DNA of 50,711 nt from a virus. The translations under genes were made by a program, and so were the position numbers. Below the pieces are notes generated by a model. That model ran no database searches and had not been told where the DNA came from. It worked only from the letters and a program-made list of their open reading frames with translations. Positions 40,149 to 47,933 of this stretch are shown one piece after another. Position 1 is the stretch's first letter. Each line of letters opens with the position of its first letter. Where the stretch lies: IMG/VR virus record IMGVR_UViG_3300046460_000275, positions 1 through 50,711 of that record; one strand, written 5' to 3'.

Positions 40149-40376
40149 TCAGCGTCGGAACCGCTCGCGTGCCAGCTCGTGACTGGCCTCCAACAAGTCT
40201 AATTCTTTCGTCTTGCCGCGACGAAAAGCGTGCAAGACGAGAGCCGCGAGAGCCTCTCGATTTTCATCTGTGTCATCGAACCAGGTCTCACGTGCCAAGT
40301 CGTCAAAGACCGTCTGGATCAGGACGATCTGGTCCGGTTGAATTGCAGCATCGTAGTCGAAAGACGCGGACGACAT
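40149..40376 (-). CDS. hypothetical helical protein
   Basis: The protein has 75 residues from the ATG at 40376. It is acidic and helical: QPDQIVLIQTVFDDLARETW, DENREALAALVLHAFRRGKT and LLEASHELARERFRR. Its promoter region contains the palindrome at 40454-40469. A trace of a similar C-terminal end (ERFRR then stop) is found on the minus strand at 39400-39415. No family recognised. Confidence 0.65.
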   Translation of the reverse strand: MSSASFDYDAAIQPDQIVLIQTVFDDLARETWFDDTDENREALAALVLHAFRRGKTKELDLLEASHELARERFRR

Positions 40377-40453
40377 CTTCAATTCCCCAACGAGAAAACG
40401 GCGACATACAAAATGTAGAGAGATTTTTCGGGTGATTCAAGAGTTCGTCCGAG

Positions 40454-40469
40454 ATGTACGAAATCGTAC
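40454..40469. promoter_or_regulatory. palindrome TGTACGAaaTCGTACA, possible operator
   Basis: Perfect 7-bp arms with a 2-base centre, about 80 bases upstream of the minus-strand gene starting at 40376. The half-site GTACGA recurs in a second palindrome at 44426-44442 upstream of another accessory gene. A shared repressor is possible. Confidence 0.45.
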
Positions 40470-40527
40470 AAAAGTCTGCATGCGCCGGGCCCAAGAGCCC
40501 GTGACGACGTGGCTATCTTGCTCAACC

Positions 40528-40767
40528 CTATCGTGGGAAATCCGCCGGATCTGGCATAGCGACCCGTTCGAGGATATTCCCCGCCCGATCGCAGATGTGA
40601 ACCTTTAAGTTCGCGAACAAGCTCGGCTGCTGGAGCAGCCCGCCCACAATAGATGCGGCGACCCTGTGCGCCTCTACCAGAGCTGCCGCGAGATCGGGCA
40701 AGTCCAGCCCTCGGTGGTCGCCATACAACGAACTGCTATCACACACGTTGAAGAAGTATAAAGTCAT
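40528..40767 (-). CDS. DUF6894-like protein
   Basis: The protein has 79 residues from the ATG at 40767. It begins MTLYFFNVCDSSSLYGDHRG, matching the F-x-x-x-D-G/HxG-x-x-L opening of DUF6894, with the helix LPDLAAALVEAHRVAASIVG and a late strand (LKVHICDRAGNILERV). The upstream extension of the frame is Arg/Pro-rich and not counted. Related to, but diverged from, the protein at 38590-38826. Confidence 0.65.
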   Translation of the reverse strand: MTLYFFNVCDSSSLYGDHRGLDLPDLAAALVEAHRVAASIVGGLLQQPSLFANLKVHICDRAGNILERVAMPDPADFPR

Positions 40768-41001
40768 GGTCGCTCGCCATATCAATGGGGCGCAACCCGG
40801 TACGCGAGGTAAGGTTCCGAATGGACGAGATCTCAACCTGAGAATTGTTACGAAACGCCGCCGGATTTCTCGACGAGCGGGTAGTGCCGCTCCTGCTACG
40901 CCATAATCACCGCAATTTCGGCAACCTCACTGCGTTTTCATTTGAGCTTGACTCGTTTCCTATCCGTGAACAGAATAAGAACATTCACGAAGGAGGTCGT
41001 C

Positions 41002-41349
41002 ATGCTCGTCCAGGAACAGCCATACGCCCAAGACAACATGCCGCTCATGCGGTTCGATCCAAATAACCCGCGCATCGAGCTCCACATTCTCACCGACGAC
41101 GTTTTGCGTGCCGAGTATCCTCACCAGGTTATGCTCGAAGCGCATCTATGCACCGGAAGGCAGATGTACGAGAAGCGCCGTTTCAGCGACATTCTCGGGC
41201 TCGAACTTTGTCCAAAAATCGGGTCAACACGCGCCGACGATGTTCTCTATCGGATCTTCGCGTTCTCCAAGTCGCGGCATGCGCAAATCTTCAACGGCCG
41301 TTTCGGCGGAATTCGGCATGTCATGGGCAAGGCCGTTACAGCGGATTGA
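41002..41349 (+). CDS. hypothetical protein
   Basis: The protein has 115 residues from the ATG at 41002, which has AAGGAGG five bases upstream. It contains RFDPNNPRIELHILTDDVLR, RQMYEKRRFSDILGLELCPK and a C-terminal RIFAFSKSRHAQIFNGRFGG. It probably has mixed alpha/beta structure. The last 14 bases overlap the 3' end of the SRAP gene. No family recognised. Confidence 0.65.
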   Translation: MLVQEQPYAQDNMPLMRFDPNNPRIELHILTDDVLRAEYPHQVMLEAHLCTGRQMYEKRRFSDILGLELCPKIGSTRADDVLYRIFAFSKSRHAQIFNGRFGGIRHVMGKAVTAD

Positions 41350-42016
41350 TTCCCGGATTGCCTGTGAATTTGGAAGTGTTGACATCGCGGCTGACGCGAT
41401 GAAACTGCAGTTGGCCGTCAAGATGATGGTCGAGCAGTTCCATGGCATCGGATGTTGATGTCTCGGCCGAAAGCCATTCGTCGTAGACAGCCGGATCGAG
41501 GATCACCGGCATGCGGTCATGAAGCTCGGTCACCGGTCCCTCTGCATCGCGCGTAATGATCGTGCAACTGGTGACGCCGAGCTTGTCGTTATGCGCCCAC
41601 AGTCCTGCGAAGGAGAACGGCGCGCCGCCGGACAGATGGATAAACCATGGGTCTTTCGTCTTGCCCTTGGGATCTTCTGGCGCCAGCGTCCATTCGTAGA
41701 AACCATCGGCGGGGATCAGGCAGCGTTTGGATTTGAACGCGTCCTTGAAGGCGCCCGACGTGGCCACGGTTTCGATCCTGGCGTTGAACATCGCCTGCTT
41801 AGGCATTTCCTTCGCCCACCAAGGCACAAGCCACCAGCGGGCTTCCTCGGAAATCTCGTTGCCGTCCTTGTCGTTGTGCACGATCGGGACATTCTGCGTT
41901 GGCGCGATGTTGTAGCGCGGTGGCCTGTCGTTCCGGCCGGCAAAGGCGTCTGATGTCAGGCTGTAGAGCCTATGAAGTTCAGCCCACGACATCATCTGAG
42001 TGAAACGTCCACACAT
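41336..42016 (-). CDS. SRAP-domain protein (HMCES/YedK family)
   Basis: The protein has 226 residues from the ATG at 42016, set by AGGAGGA before it. SRAP enzymes crosslink to abasic sites in single-stranded DNA through the cysteine after the start methionine. All key residues are visible: C2 (MCGRFT), N78 (MFNAR), E108 (GFYEW) and H166 (LHDRMP), plus RYNIAPTQ at 34-41. In rhizobia several chromosomal copies are common; a phage copy may protect replicating or incoming DNA. It stands alone on the minus strand, convergent with the gene at 41002. Confidence 0.93.
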   Translation of the reverse strand: MCGRFTQMMSWAELHRLYSLTSDAFAGRNDRPPRYNIAPTQNVPIVHNDKDGNEISEEARWWLVPWWAKEMPKQAMFNARIETVATSGAFKDAFKSKRCLIPADGFYEWTLAPEDPKGKTKDPWFIHLSGGAPFSFAGLWAHNDKLGVTSCTIITRDAEGPVTELHDRMPVILDPAVYDEWLSAETSTSDAMELLDHHLDGQLQFHRVSRDVNTSKFTGNPGINPL

Positions 42017-42060
42017 GGCTCCTCCTTGCGCTTGCGAGACGGCTATCACATACTTCGATC

Positions 42061-42156
42061 ATGCCGGACCGTCGCTTCCCCACTGCATTTCACCTTGGAA
42101 TGGTTGCCGGCGCAATATGCGTGCTGGGCATCTACATCATCGTCCGTTGGGCCTAG
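42061..42156 (+). CDS. 31-residue membrane peptide
   Basis: Reads MPDRRFPTAFHLGMVAGAIC then VLGIYIIVRWA. One membrane helix with a basic N terminus. Lies between the SRAP and DUF982 genes, with its stop overlapping the end of the latter. Ribosome site weak. Kept as a low-confidence member of the tiny membrane peptides of this element. Confidence 0.35.
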   Translation: MPDRRFPTAFHLGMVAGAICVLGIYIIVRWA

Positions 42157-42548
42157 CTCTCGGAGCCAGCGTCCTTCTTGTATTTCTCGATGAGGGTCTT
42201 GATCGATTCCACCGCATCATGGTTGGCTTTTCGGAATGCGGGGCTATCAGTACCGGTCAACTGGTTGGTAGCGCCACCGCGCCTGGCCTGCTCTCGTGGA
42301 TCGCCAGTCGATCGAATGTGGACTTTAGCCGCCAGCGCAGCGGTAATGAAAGCTTCACGAGCAATCTCCGGCGTCGTCGTTCCTTCCAGCGCCTGGAGAC
42401 ACGCTTGCGAGGCGGCTAAATAGGCCTTGCCCTTACCAACTGGCCAATTCGCCAAGAGGCACCGCGCGGCGTCCTCGGTAGATTTCACCGTGCGATATCC
42501 ACCGACGCCATGAAGCTCCAACTCGACGCCCTTGCTCCAATTCTGCAT
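42153..42548 (-). CDS. DUF982 protein
   Basis: The protein has 131 residues. The DUF982 core is residues 8-80: VELELHGVGGYRTVKSTEDA then ARCLLANWPVGKGKAYLAAS and QACLQALEGTTTPEIAREAF. The family is nearly confined to Rhizobiales and its members are often plasmid- or phage-linked; biochemical role unknown. The C-terminal tail is charged (ESIKTLIEKYKKDAGSES). Confidence 0.85.
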   Translation of the reverse strand: MQNWSKGVELELHGVGGYRTVKSTEDAARCLLANWPVGKGKAYLAASQACLQALEGTTTPEIAREAFITAALAAKVHIRSTGDPREQARRGGATNQLTGTDSPAFRKANHDAVESIKTLIEKYKKDAGSES

Positions 42549-42640
42549 GATACGCGCACTCCTTGCTCAACCATCGCGAGTCAACGAGCACCATAGTCTG
42601 TGGGTTCATGTGACCAGACAAATTCCAGCGAAATCTACTC

Positions 42641-42670
42641 TTGTCAAAAGATTGTGGACCCTGTGATATA
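42641..42670 (+). promoter_or_regulatory. candidate promoter of the AT-rich membrane-protein gene
   Basis: TTGTCA at 42641-42646 and GATATA at 42665-42670 are 18 bases apart, a sigma-70-like arrangement, 17 bases before the first possible start codon. Confidence 0.4.
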
Positions 42671-42687
42671 CTCCTACAAGTTCACGG

Positions 42688-43590
42688 ATGGGGGCGCAGA
42701 TGGGATGGGTGGATCTTATCGGCGTCATCATCATTTGCACAGGTCTAGGCGCTTTCGTCGATTTCTGGATTGGCAAAAAGGGACAGCAACGCCTCCGCAA
42801 ATGGTCGGAGGACTGGTGGCTTCGCTTTGCCGAGGTCAAGCTAGACAATTTCGGACGGCGTGAAGCCGAATTTTGTCATCAGGTGTTGGTACGATTATTC
42901 GGAAAATTCTGGTCTCGTCAGAGATTTGATATTTGCTACTCAATATTCATGGTCGGCCTTCTAGCGGTGTTTCTGGGTATCTGGAGCGACCTGAGCGACG
43001 TCTGGAACCTCGGTGGGATCGTCGGTGCGCTGGTCCTAATATCCATTGAGTATAGTGTTTCTATAACAATAACCATGCAGATCGCGAAGCTATCCTCACT
43101 ATACTTGCCAGAAAAGAAGATATATACGCTTATTTCTGTGATAATAACTTTAGTTACGCAATATTACCTGATTATCTTTTTGGGTATCCTAGCATTAATT
43201 ATTACCTTCTTAATGGCAAATATATTTCTATTTATTGGACACCAACCTAGCGCAGCTTACGCTAAAATGGAGTTATTCCAGGAATTTTTTGATAGGAGCA
43301 CTTATAGCCCATACACTATCGTTGAATACTTTTTGTACGTCGAGCCAAAATTGGAAATACTATATTTGATACAGACTCTCACCCTTATGCTCGGCGTAGT
43401 ATCTCATCTTGGCCGGTTTTTGGTGTTGCTGATATTCGCATTTTCATTCCTCTTGCGGCCCGCCCAGTCGATTTTCTTGAAGATAACCGCGAGAATTATT
43501 GAGAGCGAGAAGCCCATTTTTACTATGGTATTTGGTGCCATCGGTGCTTTCGTAAAGGGCGGCTCAGAAATCTACAAACTGGTGAGTTAG
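42688..43590 (+). CDS. multi-span membrane protein of foreign composition
   Basis: The protein has 300 residues (or 296 from the ATG at 42700). About six hydrophobic segments are visible, for example LIGVIIICTGLGAFVDFWIG, FMVGLLAVFLGIWSDLSDVW, LISVIITLVTQYYLIIFLGI and a C-terminal LGRFLVLLIFAFSFLLRPAQ. A soluble loop with RREAEFCHQVLVRLFGKFWS follows the first span. The DNA is far more AT-rich than its neighbours (codons TTA, ATA, AAT abundant), indicating separate acquisition. Monocistronic with its own promoter. No family recognised; a superinfection-exclusion or conversion gene is a reasonable guess only. Confidence 0.7.
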   Translation: MGAQMGWVDLIGVIIICTGLGAFVDFWIGKKGQQRLRKWSEDWWLRFAEVKLDNFGRREAEFCHQVLVRLFGKFWSRQRFDICYSIFMVGLLAVFLGIWSDLSDVWNLGGIVGALVLISIEYSVSITITMQIAKLSSLYLPEKKIYTLISVIITLVTQYYLIIFLGILALIITFLMANIFLFIGHQPSAAYAKMELFQEFFDRSTYSPYTIVEYFLYVEPKLEILYLIQTLTLMLGVVSHLGRFLVLLIFAFSFLLRPAQSIFLKITARIIESEKPIFTMVFGAIGAFVKGGSEIYKLVS

Positions 43591-43682
43591 CGTGCTGGGG
43601 ATAAGTCGAATATCTGGGATAGCCGCTCCAAAGAAATTGGCTGGAGCCACGGACTCGCGTCAGATGCCGCTGGGGGTGCAGC

Positions 43683-44273
43683 ATGGATCTACGCCAACTC
43701 GCAATAAATGCCGCTTCCGCAGCGCGTGCTCGCAACCGCCAGCGCCAGGCGGGCTTTACAATCGGTGGGCACCGGCTTTGGACCGAGCACGAGCGACGGG
43801 TGATTGCAAAGCATAAGCCAAATTATGATCGCCTGTGCCAACTTTTGCCGCACAGGACACGCGGTGCCATAATTAAGGAGGCCTTGAGCCTTGGTCCAAA
43901 ACGGTTCGTCCGCCGTTGGACGGCGGCTGAGGTATCGAAGCTCAGGAAACTCTATCCGTCGGCGCCTGCTGAGGAAATCTGCGCCGCCTTTCCCTGGGCT
44001 TGTTGGATCAACATACGCCAACTCGCCCGGTATCATGGGTTCAGGCGGAAACAAAAAGCCTACAAAATTACAGGAATTCCCGCGTTGGACGATGTGAGGC
44101 GACGCTGTTTTGAAATCGGATGGTCCATGCGAGATCTCGACAGCGCAGCGAGGACGGGCAGGTATTTTTACTGCGGCGGCTGGAGCGGGAAGCGGATCAA
44201 TTATCGAGCATTGGGCCGGGCTATTGAAGCACTCGACGGTCAATTTAGGGTCCAGTGGAACGATGCTGCTTAG
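43683..44273 (+). CDS. putative DNA-binding protein with Myb/SANT-like repeats
   Basis: The protein has 196 residues with GGGGGTG before the ATG. Two tryptophan-led tri-helical units are seen: LWTEHERRVIAKHKPNYDRL plus CQLLPHRTRGAIIKEA (about 32-70), and RWTAAEVSKLRKLYPSAPAE plus EICAAFPWACWINIRQLARY (about 78-120). Such W-x-x-x-E-x-x-x-L units occur in Myb/SANT-like and GcrA/homing-type DNA-binding domains. The last 70 residues hold a basic-aromatic part (GRYFYCGGWSGKRINYRALG). Probably a regulator; target unknown. Confidence 0.65.
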   Translation: MDLRQLAINAASAARARNRQRQAGFTIGGHRLWTEHERRVIAKHKPNYDRLCQLLPHRTRGAIIKEALSLGPKRFVRRWTAAEVSKLRKLYPSAPAEEICAAFPWACWINIRQLARYHGFRRKQKAYKITGIPALDDVRRRCFEIGWSMRDLDSAARTGRYFYCGGWSGKRINYRALGRAIEALDGQFRVQWNDAA

Positions 44274-44659
44274 ACGCAAGCATCCACCCCCGAGAGGGTG
44301 TGCTTGATCATTTCAGCAAATCAGAACATGATGTCCGTGGGCTTGAGAACCCGGACTAGCGATAGCCGCTACCATTCCCTGCAAGGAATGCCCTGACGCC
44401 TGCAAGCGTTGGACGGCGGCGAAGTGTACGATTTTATCGTACGAACGGACGTGCTTGGCGGCACGGCTTCCGAATGGCGGATTTATACGCCGGGGGCTGT
44501 GCTGCTGTCCAGAGCGAAAGCTTAAAAAGCACAGGCTCGTCTCGCTGGCGAGTTCTCAAACCCCGGCTACCGGTCTGTCACCGGTGCAGGAACGTCGGCG
44601 CAATATTTGCGCTCACGTTCCCCCGCCTTGAGAAGCGGGTCTTACCAGCGAGTAAAACC
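44274..44659. other. non-coding upstream region of the Tat-signal protein gene
   Basis: No supported gene. It holds the GTACGAT palindrome (44426-44442), a small inverted repeat CATTCC/GGAATG (44374-44391) and a hairpin CCCGC/GCGGG around 44623-44640, close to the start of the next gene. The upstream extension of the following frame is Arg/Cys/Ser-rich and not considered coding. Confidence 0.4.
44426..44442. promoter_or_regulatory. palindrome GTACGATtttATCGTAC, possible operator
   Basis: Perfect 7-bp arms with a 3-base centre, 218 bases upstream of the gene at 44660. Shares the half-site GTACGA with the palindrome at 40454-40469, though the spacing of the half-sites differs (5 against 2 bases). 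Confidence 0.45.
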
Positions 44660-45040
44660 ATGACAAACCAAACACGCCGCGCCTTCCTTCGGAGTGCGCC
44701 CATTGCCGCCGTATCGATCGGCATAGCCGAGCCGGCTGCGGCCATGGTCGCCGAACGATCGGCAGCGCGAACAATCCAAGACCGGCTCACCGATCTCAAA
44801 GCTGCTCTCGAACAAGAGACCGGCATGGTCTGGGCTGAGATCTATGATCTTGAACGAGCCGGAATCGCGACCCTGATCAACACCGGGCGAGAGATCACAG
44901 TGAAGGAGTTTTCCAGACACCTCGTCGATACCATGGTTTCGTTGCCGAGGCGGGAGGCGGTGCCAAAGGACGTCGCCAACCGAGCGGTTGTCAACCACAC
45001 CGTCACGCTCTGGAACACCCATCCTGCGATGAAGGGGTGA
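44660..45040 (+). CDS. exported protein with Tat signal
   Basis: The protein has 126 residues from the ATG at 44660. The N terminus MTNQTRRAFLRSAPIAAVSI carries a twin-arginine motif (TRRAFLR) and a moderately hydrophobic stretch ending near EPAAAMVAE, with a likely AxA cleavage. The mature part is helical (IQDRLTDLKAALEQETGMVW, ITVKEFSRHLVDTMVSLPRR). The following gene overlaps its end by a few bases. Function unknown; export of a folded phage-borne protein suggests lysogenic conversion. Confidence 0.7.
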   Translation: MTNQTRRAFLRSAPIAAVSIGIAEPAAAMVAERSAARTIQDRLTDLKAALEQETGMVWAEIYDLERAGIATLINTGREITVKEFSRHLVDTMVSLPRREAVPKDVANRAVVNHTVTLWNTHPAMKG

Positions 45041-45708
45041 TGGCCATGAACATCCACACACCAGAATCACGCCTTCATTTCCGCGATGCCGTAGGCAAAG
45101 AGATTGACCGTCTCATTGCCATGCTCGACGACCTGGACGGCGATCCCGACCTTGAGGAGACGGGCGACGAACACGATACTGGAGTTGCCGAGGGCTGGCG
45201 CCAGCATCGGCCCAGTCAGTTTCTCGGCAATCCTCTTGAAGACGACGAGGACGACGACCCCGACGAAGACGACGGCACCTCAGAACCTTCTCTCGGTTCG
45301 CCCGAGCTTCGCGAATGGGATTCACAGAGTATGTGGGCTCAGGGCACTCGCAGCGAGCGGGAACTTGAGAACGAGCACGGCGGCAACGTCACCGACGAGC
45401 CTCATGATGACGGAGCATGCACCGGACCCGACTATGAGCACTCGCTTGGCTGGGCCAATCCAACTTTCCCTGGCGATCCTATCTGGACGCCGCACAGGTT
45501 TGTACCGGAAGGCTGGAGCATGACACCTGACTCCCACGATGGCCCGCTCGGCTTCACTGGCGAGGGTGGTCGTGCAGCCCACGCTGAACTCACCAAGCTG
45601 AACAAGGAGGGCAGGGTGCCGTATTCCGCCGTCAGGGCAACGGCATCATGGCAACATGGATTGGCTCCCGAGCCCGGCTCGCTCTTCCTGCGAATCCCTC
45701 AGAAATAA
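45040..45708 (+). CDS. very acidic hypothetical protein
   Basis: The protein has 222 residues from the ATG at 45040 (ATG at 45046 is an alternative). The first 40 residues form a helix (RLHFRDAVGKEIDRLIAMLD) and then a long Asp/Glu-rich stretch follows (NPLEDDEDDDPDEDDGTSEP). The C-terminal 40 residues (RVPYSAVRATASWQHGLAPE) may be folded. Proteins of this type, with an N-terminal helix and an acidic middle, recur near rhizobial prophages and plasmids. Coupled to the Tat-signal gene. Confidence 0.65.
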   Translation: MAMNIHTPESRLHFRDAVGKEIDRLIAMLDDLDGDPDLEETGDEHDTGVAEGWRQHRPSQFLGNPLEDDEDDDPDEDDGTSEPSLGSPELREWDSQSMWAQGTRSERELENEHGGNVTDEPHDDGACTGPDYEHSLGWANPTFPGDPIWTPHRFVPEGWSMTPDSHDGPLGFTGEGGRAAHAELTKLNKEGRVPYSAVRATASWQHGLAPEPGSLFLRIPQK

Positions 45709-45903
45709 CTCCGCCAATTTGAATCAATTGGACCCGGCTGTTTCGGTGGCCGGGCTCCATCAATAGCGGCGCTCACTCCTGTAGATCGATCAGTGACCAA
45801 ACCCAGCTCGATGCGGGTTGACGGTCCAGCCCAGCCACACCTAGTTTGAGACAGGAACGATCCCGCTCTGCTCCTCGGCCAGCTGGCCAAGAGTGCGAAG
45901 AGG

Positions 45904-46152
45904 ATGACCGACCGGCCGCGCCGTCGATGCTATCAGATGTTCACCCCTCGGGTGAGCAAGGGCAAGGGGAGCGAGTTTTGCACCAAGGAATGCTTTGGTG
46001 CGTCCTGCCGCAAGCCGGCGCCGATCCTGCAATGCCTCACATGCCTTCAGATCTTCGCCGGCAAGTCCGCGTCCGACAATCGCAAATACTGCTCCAAGCG
46101 GTGCAGTCCGTTCGGGCCGAAGAAAAGCCGGCTGCTTTGCGACGGAGTGTAA
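45904..46152 (+). CDS. cysteine-rich, probable zinc-binding small protein
   Basis: The protein has 82 residues. Nine cysteines lie in pairs: FCTKECFGASC, then QCLTCLQIFAGKSASDNRKY and CSKRC. The element C-x2-C-x-x-F-(x)n-RKYCS-x2-C is a treble-clef or zinc-ribbon theme often found in small DNA-binding or HNH-associated proteins. Basic ends (MTDRPRRRCY, FGPKKSR) agree with nucleic-acid binding. Overlapping frames on both strands are compositionally poorer. Confidence 0.55.
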   Translation: MTDRPRRRCYQMFTPRVSKGKGSEFCTKECFGASCRKPAPILQCLTCLQIFAGKSASDNRKYCSKRCSPFGPKKSRLLCDGV

Positions 46153-46235
46153 GCACCAGCTCTGTGATTATTGTGCTTGTCTGATTGACTCAGGGTTGCG
46201 TGCAATATTACTTACCCCTAACTGGGGGAACTCTA

Positions 46236-47378
46236 ATGTCGTTGATTCTTGATCCTGCTCTGCGTGTAATTGAGCCCGATCACCAGATATTCGTCTTACA
46301 TCCCGGCGACGGGAAGAAGTTTTATAGCGAATTTCTAGCTACAGCGACTGTATTTCTTGACATTCCCGGCATCACTTTCGAAAAAGTGCCCAACATAAAT
46401 GAAGAGGCAACGCGCCGTCTTTTACGTATGTCGAGGGCTATCGGCGGATGGCATAAGAGCGGGCGGCCGGCCACAAAGACGCCGGATAGGAAGCCAGACA
46501 CATATGCGGTTCAAATTGAGGGTCGTGACGCTCCGCGCTTCATGCTTGAGGTCAAGACGCTGTACGTTGACGCTAAGCCCGGTGATCTTATCGTCATACC
46601 AGGGCCAGGGTACAACTCCGCCGTCATCTTGGCAGAATTGATTGAGCCCTTTGACCCTTCGGTTCTTGTAGACATTCCTCGATACGGCACCGATCGCGTA
46701 CCTGCTCGCAAGGTCCGCTTCCTCGAGACTGGCCACGCAAAATATCAGTTTGGAAGACGTGCTATACAACTCATGCAAAATAGGCAGGCAATAATTCGCG
46801 TGAGCGAAGATACTGACCGGCATGAATTCTATGAGCACGCGTATGGAGATTACTCGCGAGGCGACGTTTCCGGCAGCTATATGGAGATCACGGAAAACGT
46901 GGTGGATCAGAAAGATCTCGCCGACGTTCTTTTCCTGACAAACCTGTATGGCGCAATGTACGGTGCGCTGCAGGCTGGAGAGTTGGAAAAGTTCTTTGAT
47001 CTCCCGCTACATAAAGCGATCAACACCTACTACAACCGAGAGCTTTTTGGCGATATATCAATTGAGGTGCACTCTCCAGGCTTCTTCGGTCGGCCGATGC
47101 GAAACAGTGCGCTCGCCGGTTTCGTCGGAGCCATGACGCTTCTTGCGGCAAACTGCGTAAGCGCTCAAGAGGCGGCCACAATCGTAGTGCAGAATTCTGT
47201 AAATGTCCGCGTGTCAGCCTGTGATCTCAAGTTGGAAGAGGACATTCGGTCCACAATGAAGTTCGTCACCAACGCGCAAATTTGGTGGGACGATGTGTGC
47301 GAACAGCAAAAGGCCGCTTCAGAGCGGGTTGGACTTAAGACAAACGCAACCATTATCGACAAACCTAAAAAGAATTAA
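46236..47378 (+). CDS. orphan 380-residue protein, first gene of a candidate conversion/defence module
   Basis: The protein has 380 residues from the ATG at 46236 (GGGGGA seven bases upstream). The first 230 residues look globular (IFVLHPGDGKKFYSEFLATA, MLEVKTLYVDAKPGDLIVIP, FGRRAIQLMQNRQAIIRVSE). A single hydrophobic segment follows at about 292-310 (SALAGFVGAMTLLAANCVSA), then a C-terminal domain with two cysteines (SACDLKLEEDIRS, WWDDVCEQQK) that would lie across the membrane. GC content and codon use are lower than in the late genes. No family recognised. The gene behind it (47419) is also membrane-anchored, so the pair may form one complex. Confidence 0.7.
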   Translation: MSLILDPALRVIEPDHQIFVLHPGDGKKFYSEFLATATVFLDIPGITFEKVPNINEEATRRLLRMSRAIGGWHKSGRPATKTPDRKPDTYAVQIEGRDAPRFMLEVKTLYVDAKPGDLIVIPGPGYNSAVILAELIEPFDPSVLVDIPRYGTDRVPARKVRFLETGHAKYQFGRRAIQLMQNRQAIIRVSEDTDRHEFYEHAYGDYSRGDVSGSYMEITENVVDQKDLADVLFLTNLYGAMYGALQAGELEKFFDLPLHKAINTYYNRELFGDISIEVHSPGFFGRPMRNSALAGFVGAMTLLAANCVSAQEAATIVVQNSVNVRVSACDLKLEEDIRSTMKFVTNAQIWWDDVCEQQKAASERVGLKTNATIIDKPKKN

Positions 47379-47418
47379 TACATACGCCGCCAACGTCTCA
47401 AACCCAGGAGGAAAGGAA

Positions 47419-47928
47419 ATGATAGCCGCTGTCGTTAACTTCTTCAGGCAGAACATCTGGGCGACATGTGTTTCAATCGGGCTGGCCGCAGCGTCGTCGT
47501 CAGCAACATACATTGTGACGATCCAGCAAAATCGTGTGGATCGTTTTGAGGCTAGCATGATTGCCGAATACCAAGCGGTCGCTTCGTCAAAGCGCGACCT
47601 GTATGCCGCGCTTGACCGTTTCTCGATGGCATTGGCTACAGGCAAAGCACCCGATGAGGCCCTGGTCATTCAGATGAACGATAAAATGGGCGACCTGCGA
47701 GAGCGTGTGGATGTTTTCAACGTTGGCCTCGCCGAGGATGATCGCGAAAAACTGCGCGCGGTCCGAGACGCATTAGCGGACATGAAAATTGAAATCTCAC
47801 GGGCTAAAACGAAATCTGATCTTCAATATGTCGCCGGCACAATGGCGGTATTCGAGGCCGCATACCAGAAGGCTCGACCGATTGTCGAGAAGAAGATGGG
47901 TGTGCCGATGGAGCTTCTTCAAGGATAG
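47419..47928 (+). CDS. membrane-anchored helical protein, second gene of the module
   Basis: The protein has 169 residues from the ATG at 47419, with GGAGGAAAGGAA before it. One N-terminal membrane span (NIWATCVSIGLAAASSSATY then IVTI) is followed by a long charged alpha-helical region (ASMIAEYQAVASSKRDLYAA, KLRAVRDALADMKIEISRAK), probably a helical bundle or coiled coil. It starts 40 bases after the previous gene with its own ribosome site. Function unknown; no toxin or effector motif seen. Confidence 0.7.
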   Translation: MIAAVVNFFRQNIWATCVSIGLAAASSSATYIVTIQQNRVDRFEASMIAEYQAVASSKRDLYAALDRFSMALATGKAPDEALVIQMNDKMGDLRERVDVFNVGLAEDDREKLRAVRDALADMKIEISRAKTKSDLQYVAGTMAVFEAAYQKARPIVEKKMGVPMELLQG

Positions 47929-47933
47929 CGACA

